Source of the DNA: Candidatus Gastranaerophilales bacterium | Lineage (GTDB): Bacteria > Cyanobacteriota > Vampirovibrionia > Gastranaerophilales > Gastranaerophilaceae | Reading direction: 5' to 3' | DNA: 34,072 nucleotides | Assembly: GCA_016287985.1 (NCBI GenBank) | Contig: JAEEXX010000008.1 | Location: 1-34,072 of the forward strand | In this document: positions 9,305 to 18,216 of the stretch, piece by piece | Position numbering within the stretch: position 1 is the first letter of the stretch | Layout of the letters: every line of letters starts with the position of its first letter | Translations under genes and position numbers: made by a program | The notes under the pieces: model-generated | Told to the model about the DNA's origin: nothing | The model's input: only the letters and a program-made list of their open reading frames with translations | Database searches by the model: none

Positions 9305-9857
9305 AATTTTTTATATAGTCCTCAACTTCTTTATTAATATTATTTTTGCCTATTTTTCTTATATCTGTTGACGAAATATCCATAAGTACCGAATTCATGA
9401 GTTCGAAATCCCAGCCGCTTTTTCTGAATTCATTATAAATTTCTTTGTCTACGTCTCCTCTTCGCGGGAATACTATAAAATGCACAAGCGTTTTCAATTC
9501 ATCTGCTTTATACCAGCTGTTTAAATTTACAAATGCATCAGTGCCTATTATAAAATTTAAACGACCCGTTATTTTATATTGTTCAATAATCTTTTTAACG
9601 GTTATTAATGAATAAGATTTGCCTTCAGATTGATACTCAATGTCTGAAATTTCGAAGTGTTTGTTATTGGAAATTGCAAGCTTAACCATATTAAACCTGT
9701 GTTTTGCAAGATTTTTGTCAATCTCTTTATGCGGCGGGATATATGCGGGTATGAAAATAATTTTATCAAACCCGAATTTTTCCAAGGCAAACTCTGCCAT
9801 TTTTATATGAGCATTATGTATCGGATTGAATGTTCCCGGGAAAATACAGAGTTTCAT
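9285..9857 (-). CDS. nadD: Nicotinate-nucleotide adenylyltransferase
   Basis: FPGTFNPIHNAHI (GTFNPxHxGH), FIPAYIPPHK, FIIGTDAF, ISSTDIR. Start chosen at ATG 9857 (MKLCIF) rather than TTG 9863 because of AGAGG spacing. Confidence 0.88.
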   Translation of the reverse strand: MKLCIFPGTFNPIHNAHIKMAEFALEKFGFDKIIFIPAYIPPHKEIDKNLAKHRFNMVKLAISNNKHFEISDIEYQSEGKSYSLITVKKIIEQYKITGRLNFIIGTDAFVNLNSWYKADELKTLVHFIVFPRRGDVDKEIYNEFRKSGWDFELMNSVLMDISSTDIRKIGKNNINKEVEDYIKNYGLYKS

Positions 9858-9912
9858 TGTCAATACCTCTTATTAAGATACTACAATAAAAACAATAAAT
9901 TTACATCCTGGT

Positions 9913-10647
9913 CTAACCGCCTTGTGATGCTTGATTCAAATCATCTTCTTTGTAGATATTTTCCATATTTCTGATATATGTTTTGGTTAATTCGTCCATT
10001 GCACCATTGCCATTATAGTTTAAATCTATATCACCGTTTCTATCTACAAAGAAAGTGAACGTATCAGGATGCGTACAAGTTGAAGAATAAGAACAACTCT
10101 GCTCAGCGGTGTTTCGGGGGTTTAAATCGACAGATATTCTGTATCCTACTCTGCCTTGGTTTTGAGTAGCATCATAGAAAACTTCTTCTATATTCCATAA
10201 GGATGTATCAGCAGCCCTGCCTGATGCAACATAAGTAGTGCTGCCATTGTTGCACTCAGCTCCATCTTGCAAATTTAGCATTCCTCTCATTAAATTAGGA
10301 TACTTGCAGTGACCGCTATATTTTGTATCATGAAATTCAGGTTCTTTATCAGTTGGTTCTTCTGTGCAAAACAGCCCTATACAGCCTTCTTGTGTATGGG
10401 GTGCGGGTATGTTAGTATCTCCGAAATATGTGTCAAAATTGTCGTCCGGTGTACGTTGATAATATATATCTTCATTGTTTAATAACGCACGGTTTGTTTC
10501 AAGAATAAATTTATACGTATTAAGCACTCTGAATTTATACCTATCAGGTTTAAATCTCATATATGCAGGTGCCAACAACGCTGCAGCAATAGCAATAATA
10601 CTCATAGCTACAAGTAATTCCGCTAAACTAAATCCTCTTTTTTTCAT
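9913..10647 (-). CDS. Prepilin-type N-terminal cleavage/methylation domain protein (pseudopilin-like)
   Basis: MKKRGFSLAELLVAMSIIAIAAALLAPAY is a type IV prepilin/pseudopilin leader (G|FxxxE); SD GGAG. Confidence 0.85.
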   Translation of the reverse strand: MKKRGFSLAELLVAMSIIAIAAALLAPAYMRFKPDRYKFRVLNTYKFILETNRALLNNEDIYYQRTPDDNFDTYFGDTNIPAPHTQEGCIGLFCTEEPTDKEPEFHDTKYSGHCKYPNLMRGMLNLQDGAECNNGSTTYVASGRAADTSLWNIEEVFYDATQNQGRVGYRISVDLNPRNTAEQSCSYSSTCTHPDTFTFFVDRNGDIDLNYNGNGAMDELTKTYIRNMENIYKEDDLNQASQGG

Positions 10648-10677
10648 ATTAATCTCCGATTCTTCTTCAAAACAATG

Positions 10678-11646
10678 TTAACATATTTTTGCGGAGGTTT
10701 CAAACAAAATTCGGTCAAGAACATCAAAAATTTCTTTTTGATTATCAATCAACACCAGCATTCCCCTATATTTTGAGGCTCCCTGAAATCCGTTAACATA
10801 GTAAGGATAAAATTTTCTTGTAAATTTTATTCCAACATTTTCTCCCCTAAACTCAATTTCTTTTTTAAGATGTATTTTAATTCCTTCAATTTTTTCTTCC
10901 AACGTCGGCGGAGATAAATAAATTCCTTTATTAATATAATTTTCAATTCTTGAGATTAATGTCGGGTCGCCTAAAATCCCTCTCCCTATTGCAATACCGT
11001 CAGCTTGAGATTCTTCAAGGCATTGTTCGGCGGTTTCTATGGAAACCACATCTCCGTTTGCAAAAACGGGAATGTCCACATTGCGCTTGAGTTCTGCTAT
11101 CTTTTTCCAGTCAGCTTTACCTCCGTACATTTGAGAACGGGTTCTGGCATGAATCGTTATAAAATCAGCACCCGCCTCTTGCATTCTTTGTCCGAATTCA
11201 ACGTAATTCATTTCTTCTGCCGTATATCCAAGTCTGAATTTTACACTCAGCGGAATGGAAATACGTGCTTTGACAGCTTTAACAATTCTTTCCGCAAGCT
11301 CGGGATTACGCATGAGCGCAGCTCCGTCTGTACCTTTTACTACTTTATTAACAGGACAGCCCATATTTATGTCAATCATATCAGCATATTTTTGAAGATA
11401 TTCGGCACATGAAGCTATCATTTCAGGTTTATGCCCGCTTAATTGATAAGATATAGGGGAATGATCTTCATTGCGTGCGGTTATAACAGTATCTTTTACC
11501 TGCGTCAAAGCTTCGGAGCTAATCATTTCGGTTGTTAAAAGACAGCTCTTGGAATATTCCCTGACTAAAGAACGCAAAACATAATCCGTAATTCCGGCCA
11601 TCGGTGCAAGAGAAACTCTGCTTGAAATCAAATCCCTAACTTGCAT
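10678..11646 (-). CDS. dusB: tRNA-dihydrouridine synthase (DusB-like)
   Basis: LAPMAGITDYVLR, INMGCPVNKVVKGTDGAALMRNPEL, IHARTRSQMYGGKADW, VFANGDV, GIAIGRGILGDP. Confidence 0.9.
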   Translation of the reverse strand: MQVRDLISSRVSLAPMAGITDYVLRSLVREYSKSCLLTTEMISSEALTQVKDTVITARNEDHSPISYQLSGHKPEMIASCAEYLQKYADMIDINMGCPVNKVVKGTDGAALMRNPELAERIVKAVKARISIPLSVKFRLGYTAEEMNYVEFGQRMQEAGADFITIHARTRSQMYGGKADWKKIAELKRNVDIPVFANGDVVSIETAEQCLEESQADGIAIGRGILGDPTLISRIENYINKGIYLSPPTLEEKIEGIKIHLKKEIEFRGENVGIKFTRKFYPYYVNGFQGASKYRGMLVLIDNQKEIFDVLDRILFETSAKIC

Positions 11647-13777
11647 ACGGTTTCAACTCTTCGACTCTGGTTTTTGCGTAATTTAAGTATTCATCTTCGT
11701 TTGTATAACTTGAAATAAACTGATTATAATATTTATACGCTTCTTTATATTTTTCGATTCCGTCATAATCCACTGCTAATAAGTAATTTGCAATCGGAAT
11801 TTCTTTTGATAATTCTAATGCTTTGAGATAATCATTTATTGCTAGTTGATTTTTCTTTTGTTCATCATAAATCAGTGCTCTGTAGTAATAAGCATAAGCA
11901 TTATTTTTATCCGCTTTCAGTATATTTGTAAATTTTACAAGAGCTTTATCAAAATCTTTATTTTCATATTGAGAAATCGCTTCAGAAAGTTCATTCATTG
12001 ACAGATTTTGTTCGACGTAGGCAAGTAAAGCCTTTGCCTCTTCATTTTGATTTAAGGAAATTGATTTCTTCAAGTAAACGCTTGATTCAGCCCATTTTTG
12101 CATTTCTGAATACAAATATCCGATATAATAAGGAATTTGAGCATTTTTAGGGTTAAGGCTTTCCGCTTTTTGGTAGTATTCAATAGCTTTGTTAAAATCT
12201 TTCAATTCCTGACAACAAGCTGCGGCTCCGAGCAATGAATTTTCCGTAGCAGGATTTACATCTAAATAAAGCTTCAAAGCCCCTTTAAAATCTTTGCCCT
12301 CGTATTTTACTCCGGCATCTGCTAGTATTTGTGCGGAATTGTCACCTTGAACATCTTTTAGAGTTTTTAATACAAGTTCATTCAATGGGAACTTGGTTTT
12401 GGCGGTTTGTAAAATGCTTTGAGCATTTTTGTAATCATTTATTGAAGCATAACAAATAGCTAAATTGACGTAAGCATCTACATTTGACGGATTGCTTGTT
12501 ATAACACCGTTATATGCCGAAATAGCTTCTTGAATTTTGTTTTCTTTGTGTAACTTATATGCATAATCGTAAAGCATATTTTGCATATTTTTGTCATTTC
12601 CTGCATTTTTGGTTAAATAAGCAACAAATTCCGAAGGCGTCATTGCATCTTTCATAACACCGATTATCTCTGCTTTTGCAGTGGCATTTGCCGGATCAAG
12701 AGTCAATACTTTTCTGTATAATTCTAATGCGCCGGACTTGTTACCCATTTCTGCAAAAGCTTGAGCTTTGTATAAGTTTGCTTGTACATTATTCGGATAT
12801 AGTGTAAGAACAGAGTCGTATGATTTTATTGCTTTTTGGTAATCTTTCTTTTGCTGAAAAAGCGTACCGACATTCAGCCTTGTATTAACGTTATTCGGAT
12901 TTAGTTGTTCTGCTTTACCGTAATAACTCAATGCCGCATCAAAATCGCCCTGAGCTTGTTTTATAGCACCTATATTAGCATTTAATTCCGCATCCGATGG
13001 AGTTTGAGCAAGTTTTTTAAGATATATCCTCTCAAGTGAATACAAAACTTCCATGTCACCTTTGCTGTTCGCAAGTGCAGCATTATATTGCGGAACAGCC
13101 TCGTCGTAAAGTCCGAGTTTATCCAAAGTTCTTGCATATTTCATCCTCAAAAGTCCGTCATTCGGATTAAGGTCTAATGCTAATTTATAGTATTCTGCAG
13201 ATTTTGGCTCGTTTCCGAGGAGCTTCATAAGTTCTGCGATTTGTAGATAAGAGTTTGCGGTATAACCTTGGTCCTCCGCAGATTTTGAAAATTCATATGC
13301 AGCAGCCGAAAGATTACCCAGAGCCCTAAGTTCTTCAGCCTTTTTGTATCTTGAACCGGCACTTCTGTCAAAACCAACAACTTTAAGACATTGATTTAAG
13401 TTTTCGTTTGCAGAAGCTATCATTGCGGCGGAATTTTGTATCGTTTGGTCTTTTGCAGGAAACATTTTCAGGTAGAAAAGGGCGCTTCTGAAATCATTAG
13501 CGGAATTTTCATATTTTTTTTCCTGATTCGCATAATATGTTGCACGGGCAAGATATGAATTTATAAGTCCGATTCTTGCGGAATTATCCATGAAATTTAT
13601 GCGTAGTGCTTTTCTAAATTCAACAATTGCGGATGAATATTGACCTTTTGCTAAATATTCCTGTGCAGCATCGTAGTGCTGAGCAAAAACTCCTGTGCCT
13701 GCACCTATTGCTATCTGTTGATTAAATACAACGGACAGAGATAATAAACAAAGTATCCCTAAAAATTCTTTCTTCAT
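11636..13777 (-). CDS. Secreted multi-TPR protein
   Basis: Signal peptide followed by many TPR units (e.g. GDFDAALSYYGKAEQLNPNNVNTRLNVG, KDYQKAIKSYDSVLTLYPNNVQA); 3' end overlaps dusB start by 11 nt. Confidence 0.85.
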   Translation of the reverse strand: MKKEFLGILCLLSLSVVFNQQIAIGAGTGVFAQHYDAAQEYLAKGQYSSAIVEFRKALRINFMDNSARIGLINSYLARATYYANQEKKYENSANDFRSALFYLKMFPAKDQTIQNSAAMIASANENLNQCLKVVGFDRSAGSRYKKAEELRALGNLSAAAYEFSKSAEDQGYTANSYLQIAELMKLLGNEPKSAEYYKLALDLNPNDGLLRMKYARTLDKLGLYDEAVPQYNAALANSKGDMEVLYSLERIYLKKLAQTPSDAELNANIGAIKQAQGDFDAALSYYGKAEQLNPNNVNTRLNVGTLFQQKKDYQKAIKSYDSVLTLYPNNVQANLYKAQAFAEMGNKSGALELYRKVLTLDPANATAKAEIIGVMKDAMTPSEFVAYLTKNAGNDKNMQNMLYDYAYKLHKENKIQEAISAYNGVITSNPSNVDAYVNLAICYASINDYKNAQSILQTAKTKFPLNELVLKTLKDVQGDNSAQILADAGVKYEGKDFKGALKLYLDVNPATENSLLGAAACCQELKDFNKAIEYYQKAESLNPKNAQIPYYIGYLYSEMQKWAESSVYLKKSISLNQNEEAKALLAYVEQNLSMNELSEAISQYENKDFDKALVKFTNILKADKNNAYAYYYRALIYDEQKKNQLAINDYLKALELSKEIPIANYLLAVDYDGIEKYKEAYKYYNQFISSYTNEDEYLNYAKTRVEELKPYAS

Positions 13778-13868
13778 AAGAACATTTTACTACAATATTA
13801 AAAAAATAAATACTTGCCGATTCGGAGTACAGAAAGATTAATTTTTCTTTTGATATATAATTAATTAT

Positions 13869-15656
13869 ATGGGAAGAATCGTCCAACTATCAAAAAATGT
13901 TATTAACCAAATTGCGGCCGGAGAGGTGATTGAACGTCCTTATTCCGTTGTAAAAGAGCTTGTGGAAAACTCTATTGATGCAGGCGCCACAAGAATAAGT
14001 ATAGAAATTAGCAATGAATGCAGAGACATCAGAATTGCCGATAACGGAAGCGGTATTCATCCTGACGATATTTTACTTGCATTTTCAAAACACGCAACGA
14101 GTAAAATTCAATCTGGCGAAGATTTATATGATATAAAAACTATGGGATTTAGAGGAGAAGCTTTAGCAAGTATTATATCTATATCAAAAGTTACCTGCAT
14201 AACAAGAACCAAGGACTTTGATTACGGTACAAAAGTTGAATGCCGGAATTCCGAAGTTAAACAAACTCGAACAGGTTGTGCAGTCGGCACAGTAATGGAA
14301 ATAAAAGACTTGTTCTATAATATTCCTGCCAGATTGAAATTCTTAAAAAGTGCTAAAACGGAATTCGGTTATATAAGCGAATTTGTGCAAACTGCCGCAA
14401 TAATTCGTCCGAACATATCCTTTGAACTCAAATTTAACGGGAAAACCGTCTTTAAAACGAATTCAGCACATGAACAAATTATAACGATTAGAGAATTATT
14501 TTCGCAAGAAGTTGCTTCGAATCTCAAACCGGTTTTAAAAACGGACAAAATGTCCGGGTTAAAAATTTCCGGTTTTGTAAGCTCTCCTGACTATACAAGA
14601 GCGAGCAAAAAAGATTATTATACTTATGTAAACCAACGCCCGGTAAAATGCCCTGTTTTTCTTAAGGCTGTTGATATGGCTTACAAAAATCTTATCGGAA
14701 ACACTCGCTATCCTTTTGTTGTACTTAATTTAGAGATTCCGCCTGCAGATGTCGATGTAAATGTACACCCGGCAAAGCGTGAAGTGAGATACAAAAATCC
14801 AAACCAAATATTTAATTTTATATTTTCATCAATAAGCGATGCGCTAAAATCAAACATAGAAAAAAGCTTTGCAAGAAACATTTCGAGAGAAATTCCACAG
14901 GCAAAAGATATACCTGAAACAGAAGATATCTATGTGAGTGCTGACGTCAATATAGCTGATGTATTCCAAAAACCTGTACAAGAAATTGCTGCAGTTCAAA
15001 AAGTTGTACCGCTTAAACCTCAATTCGAGAAAAACGTTCAAGAAAATTATAAGCCGGTTGAGCACACTCAAGCTAAATTGCTAAACGAACCGGATTTTAT
15101 TCAGGAAGATATAATTATCGGTCAGTATAAAAAGACATATATTCTTATAGAAAAGGGAAACGGGTTAGAAATAGTTGATCAACATATCGCTGAAGAAAGA
15201 TATATCTATGAAAAATTGAAAGAATCCAAGAATATTGATTGCCAGCTTCTGTTTATTTCGGACGTAATTCCTGTTTCTGTTTCAGATAAAAACATTTTGG
15301 AATCCAATAAAGAAAAGTTGATGAAATTTGGATATGAAATAGATTTTATTTCGGATACAGAAGTTATTTTTAGAAAAATCCCTCAAATATTATCAAAAAT
15401 ACCACCAAAAGATATTCTGGCAGATATTTTGGGAAACATATCGGGAGACATTGATAATATTGAAGAAAAGATTATAATTACCACATCATGTAAAGCAGCG
15501 GTTAAGGCAAATACGTATTTAAATCAATACCAGATGGAAGAAATTATCAGAAATTGGCGAACCTGCAAAAACCCCGAAACTTGTCCGCATGGTAGACCAA
15601 TAGCACATTTTATTGAACACAAAGACTTGGCAAGTTTTTTCATGAGAGGGAAATAA
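13869..15656 (+). CDS. mutL: DNA mismatch repair protein MutL
   Basis: IAAGEVIERPYSVVKELVENSIDAGAT, DNGSGI, TMGFRGEALASI GHKL-ATPase motifs; C-terminal TSCKAAVKAN and CPHGRP motifs. Confidence 0.95.
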   Translation: MGRIVQLSKNVINQIAAGEVIERPYSVVKELVENSIDAGATRISIEISNECRDIRIADNGSGIHPDDILLAFSKHATSKIQSGEDLYDIKTMGFRGEALASIISISKVTCITRTKDFDYGTKVECRNSEVKQTRTGCAVGTVMEIKDLFYNIPARLKFLKSAKTEFGYISEFVQTAAIIRPNISFELKFNGKTVFKTNSAHEQIITIRELFSQEVASNLKPVLKTDKMSGLKISGFVSSPDYTRASKKDYYTYVNQRPVKCPVFLKAVDMAYKNLIGNTRYPFVVLNLEIPPADVDVNVHPAKREVRYKNPNQIFNFIFSSISDALKSNIEKSFARNISREIPQAKDIPETEDIYVSADVNIADVFQKPVQEIAAVQKVVPLKPQFEKNVQENYKPVEHTQAKLLNEPDFIQEDIIIGQYKKTYILIEKGNGLEIVDQHIAEERYIYEKLKESKNIDCQLLFISDVIPVSVSDKNILESNKEKLMKFGYEIDFISDTEVIFRKIPQILSKIPPKDILADILGNISGDIDNIEEKIIITTSCKAAVKANTYLNQYQMEEIIRNWRTCKNPETCPHGRPIAHFIEHKDLASFFMRGK

Positions 15657-15659
15657 CAA

Positions 15660-15866
15660 TTATACTTCTTGAAATACTATTTCATAGCCCAATATTTTTG
15701 CTATTATTTGACACTCTGTAAATGATATTGTATCTCTGTTTAATTTTCCATATAGTTTTGCTGCTGTATAATTTATCCCGGTTTCTTTTGACATAAGTTC
15801 AGCGAGTTTTGAAACTGACAAATGGCGCAAAGTTAAAAATATTTTGAGTTGTGTTTTAATATCCAT
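15660..15866 (-). CDS. Small helix-turn-helix-like DNA-binding protein (68 aa)
   Basis: From ATG at 15866: MDIKTQLKIFLTLRHLSVSKLAELMSKETGINYTAAKLYGKLNRDTISFTECQIIAKILGYEIVFQEV, XRE/Cro-like helix pattern. The longer ORF upstream overlaps another gene and the promoter region. Confidence 0.6.
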   Translation of the reverse strand: MDIKTQLKIFLTLRHLSVSKLAELMSKETGINYTAAKLYGKLNRDTISFTECQIIAKILGYEIVFQEV

Positions 15867-15885
15867 ATTTAAATTATATACATGT

Positions 15886-15913
15886 TTGACAAAATTTGCC
15901 GATATTGTATAAT
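15886..15913 (+). promoter_or_regulatory. Near-consensus sigma70 promoter, TTGACA-N16-TATAAT
   Basis: TTGACA 15886-15891, 16-bp spacer, TATAAT 15908-15913; ~57 nt upstream of the SD-preceded ORF at 15970. Confidence 0.65.
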
Positions 15914-15969
15914 AATTATCATATACGATATTAAATATTATATACGGTAATATAATTAAGAGGTGAAAA

Positions 15970-16290
15970 ATGAGTTTAAAATATTTAAAAAATGAATTTG
16001 ATAAATACATAGAAAGCAGTTCCGATAAATTAATTGACCAATTTCTATCAAACACAAATTTTATGGTAATCGCAAAGCCAACATTGCGTAAGATATTTAG
16101 GAAAATGCTTTTTGCAAATATAAATATAATAATTTTAATTGAAGTAATAAGAAAAATTGATAAAAATCCGAGTTTATCCAAAATAATTAACACACAGATG
16201 GAACAAAGTAAAAATCTTAACAGAAGTCTTATATTATGCGAAAACTGTATTAATACTATATGGGAAGAGCTTTACAAAATATTATATTAA
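15970..16290 (+). CDS. Hypothetical protein (106 aa), divergent from HTH gene
   Basis: ATG preceded by AAGAGGTG; promoter upstream; no recognised domain. Confidence 0.55.
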   Translation: MSLKYLKNEFDKYIESSSDKLIDQFLSNTNFMVIAKPTLRKIFRKMLFANINIIILIEVIRKIDKNPSLSKIINTQMEQSKNLNRSLILCENCINTIWEELYKILY

Positions 16291-16297
16291 TTTAATA

Positions 16298-17080
16298 TTA
16301 AACACTTTTTTTAGGCATAACACCCCAATGCAGGGAGTTTCTCAAAACAGGATAAAACTGACGTTCATTTAAAAATGCCAGCACTGCTTTTTTATCTGAT
16401 GCGGTGATAGTAATTTTATCAATACATTTTATAGTATCGTATCCGTCAATTGAAACAGATAAAAGCATATCGCTAGTCTTAACAGCAATTTGTTCTTTCG
16501 CAGGAACAACCAGCGGTCGTGCATTAAGTGTATGAGGGCATATAGGAACTATGACTATTGAATCCAGCGCAGGGTGCAATACAGGTCCTCCCGCAGAAAG
16601 TCCGTATGCAGTCGACCCTGTTGGAGTAGAAATAATTATTCCATCCGCAATGTAATTGCATACGACGTCATCATTTATTTCAAGGTAAAATTTAGATGAG
16701 CGAGACTGATTACATCCCTTTATAACAAAGTCATTCAGAGCCAAAAAAGAGCCTGAAGCAAGCATTAATCGTTCTTCAGAATAATAATTTCCATTTAATA
16801 TTGAATCGATGATATATCCTATATCTTCAGAATGTGAAAGGAAACCCAATCTTCCAAGGTTTATACCGAGTACAGGAATTTTTGTATCTGAATAGAATCT
16901 GGCTGTTCTAAGAATCGTGCCGTCCCCGCCGAGCGCAATTGTAAAATCGCCAAAAGCACTTAATTCAGCTATATCAAAAGACTTATATTCAGTATTATGT
17001 TTTTCGAGTTCTGATTCAACTTTTTTCAAAGTTTCCAAATATTCAGGGATTTTTTCGTTGTATGCTATATTTATTTTCAT
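16298..17080 (-). CDS. nadK: NAD kinase
   Basis: ALGGDGTILRTAR, GINLGRLGFLS, IADGIIISTPTGSTAYGLSAGGPV, VPICPHTLNARPLV. Confidence 0.93.
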   Translation of the reverse strand: MKINIAYNEKIPEYLETLKKVESELEKHNTEYKSFDIAELSAFGDFTIALGGDGTILRTARFYSDTKIPVLGINLGRLGFLSHSEDIGYIIDSILNGNYYSEERLMLASGSFLALNDFVIKGCNQSRSSKFYLEINDDVVCNYIADGIIISTPTGSTAYGLSAGGPVLHPALDSIVIVPICPHTLNARPLVVPAKEQIAVKTSDMLLSVSIDGYDTIKCIDKITITASDKKAVLAFLNERQFYPVLRNSLHWGVMPKKSV

Positions 17081-17157
17081 ACAACTGATTATATCACGGA
17101 AAGCTATTTTGTGGTAAAATAGTTAAATATCAGATATAAAGAGGAATTGAATATATT

Positions 17158-17667
17158 ATGATAGAAATGAAAGTAATGGGTATAGCTCTTGATGTTAGGA
17201 CAAACTCACCAATCGTAGTGCTGCACGATTTGGAGAATAGAAAAGCTTTACCAATTTGGATTGGGTCGGCAGAAGCAAGTGCAATTATAAGATGTATAGA
17301 AGGCTTAGTCGTTGCACGTCCAATGACACATGATTTAATCACAAATATAATCAAAGAAACCGGATATAAAGTTGAAAAAGTCGAAATTAACGATGTTGAG
17401 AAAGATACTTATTACGCAACTATATTTTTGGTCAAAGGAGAAGAAACTCTTGAAATAGATTCCAGACCCTCCGATGCTATTGCTGTAGCAATGAGAGCTG
17501 CTGCTCCTATTTATGTTACGGCAAATGTACTTATGAATGGTTCAGTTTCAACTGATGCTGCGAAAGATGAAGAAGAAGCTCAAGAATTTAAAGATTTTAT
17601 TCAAAATATTAAACCTTCTGATTTTGAAAAATTAATGAAGGGTAAACACGAAGAATCCGACCAATAA
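17158..17667 (+). CDS. Bifunctional nuclease (BFN/DUF151) domain protein
   Basis: PIVVLHDLENRKALPIWIGSAEASAI...ARPMTHDLI...LEIDSRPSDAIAVAMRAAAPIYV. Confidence 0.85.
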   Translation: MIEMKVMGIALDVRTNSPIVVLHDLENRKALPIWIGSAEASAIIRCIEGLVVARPMTHDLITNIIKETGYKVEKVEINDVEKDTYYATIFLVKGEETLEIDSRPSDAIAVAMRAAAPIYVTANVLMNGSVSTDAAKDEEEAQEFKDFIQNIKPSDFEKLMKGKHEESDQ

Positions 17668-17722
17668 TAGAGCATAATACACCAAAATACATATTTTGGT
17701 GTACTAAACTTTTCTTTTTCAT

Positions 17723-17752
17723 GTAACTTTCTTTGTCATCAAAGAAAGTTAC
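17723..17752. repeat. Perfect hairpin, 13-bp stem, 4-nt loop
   Basis: GTAACTTTCTTTG-TCAT-CAAAGAAAGTTAC. Confidence 0.85.
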
Positions 17753-18040
17753 GCAAAGAAACTGCCGAGCTGAACTGCGCTCATTAATCAATTGTACGGC
17801 TCAACCTAAAGCTCGCAAACTCAGGTGCTACGCACCCTCGAACATGCTCGCTCTGTTATTGTTTCGCCTACATTGTTTATTCGCTCCGTTATGCTCGGAT
17901 GAGATAGTAAGTAGCGAGCGTGTCACGTAGTGACAATAGCGAGCAATATAGTGCGGGCTTGCCAGCTACAGCAATTCGATCTTATGCCCGAAGGGCATTG
18001 TGGTTATCCATTTTATCTGCGTGTTTTTCTTTTCTCTTTC

Positions 18041-18089
18041 GTACTTTCTCTTTTCTTTCACTTCGCAATTAAAAGAAAAGAGAAAGTAC
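18041..18089. repeat. Perfect hairpin, 18-bp stem, 13-nt loop
   Basis: GTACTTTCTCTTTTCTTT / AAAGAAAAGAGAAAGTAC. Confidence 0.85.
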
Positions 18090-18216
18090 AACAAATAAAA
18101 ATGAGATAAAAATATTTATACACCAAAATATGTATTTTGGTGTATTTGGATTAGATTTATTGTTTGAATAACTAAATATTGTTTGTTATAATTTGAAAAA
18201 TAAAAGGGAGAAATGT

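Larger units (their letters stand above)
17676..18146. repeat. Putative MITE-like/structured non-coding island with 28-bp terminal inverted repeats
   Basis: AATACACCAAAATACATATTTTGGTGTA (17676-17703) is the exact reverse complement of TACACCAAAATATGTATTTTGGTGTATT (18119-18146); interior is GC-richer than flanks and contains several perfect hairpins; no convincing ORF. Confidence 0.65.

Noticed and set aside
9605-9790. 61-aa minus-strand ORF within nadD
   Set aside because: Out-of-frame within a confident CDS; no evidence of a frameshift.
11005-11412. 135-aa plus-strand ORF opposite dusB
   Set aside because: Antisense to a conserved gene; Phe/Tyr/His-rich shadow translation.
15660-16193. Full-length 177-aa version of the HTH ORF
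   Set aside because: The N-terminal 109 residues are low-complexity hydrophobic, antisense to the SD-preceded 15970 ORF and its promoter; start at 15866 is preferred.
17609-17791. 60-aa minus-strand ORF across the BFN stop and left palindrome
   Set aside because: Overlaps a confident CDS and repeat; no SD or domain.
17733-17930. 65-aa plus-strand ORF inside the hairpin island
   Set aside because: Begins within the 13-bp hairpin, no SD, composition tracks the palindromic repeats; likely spurious.
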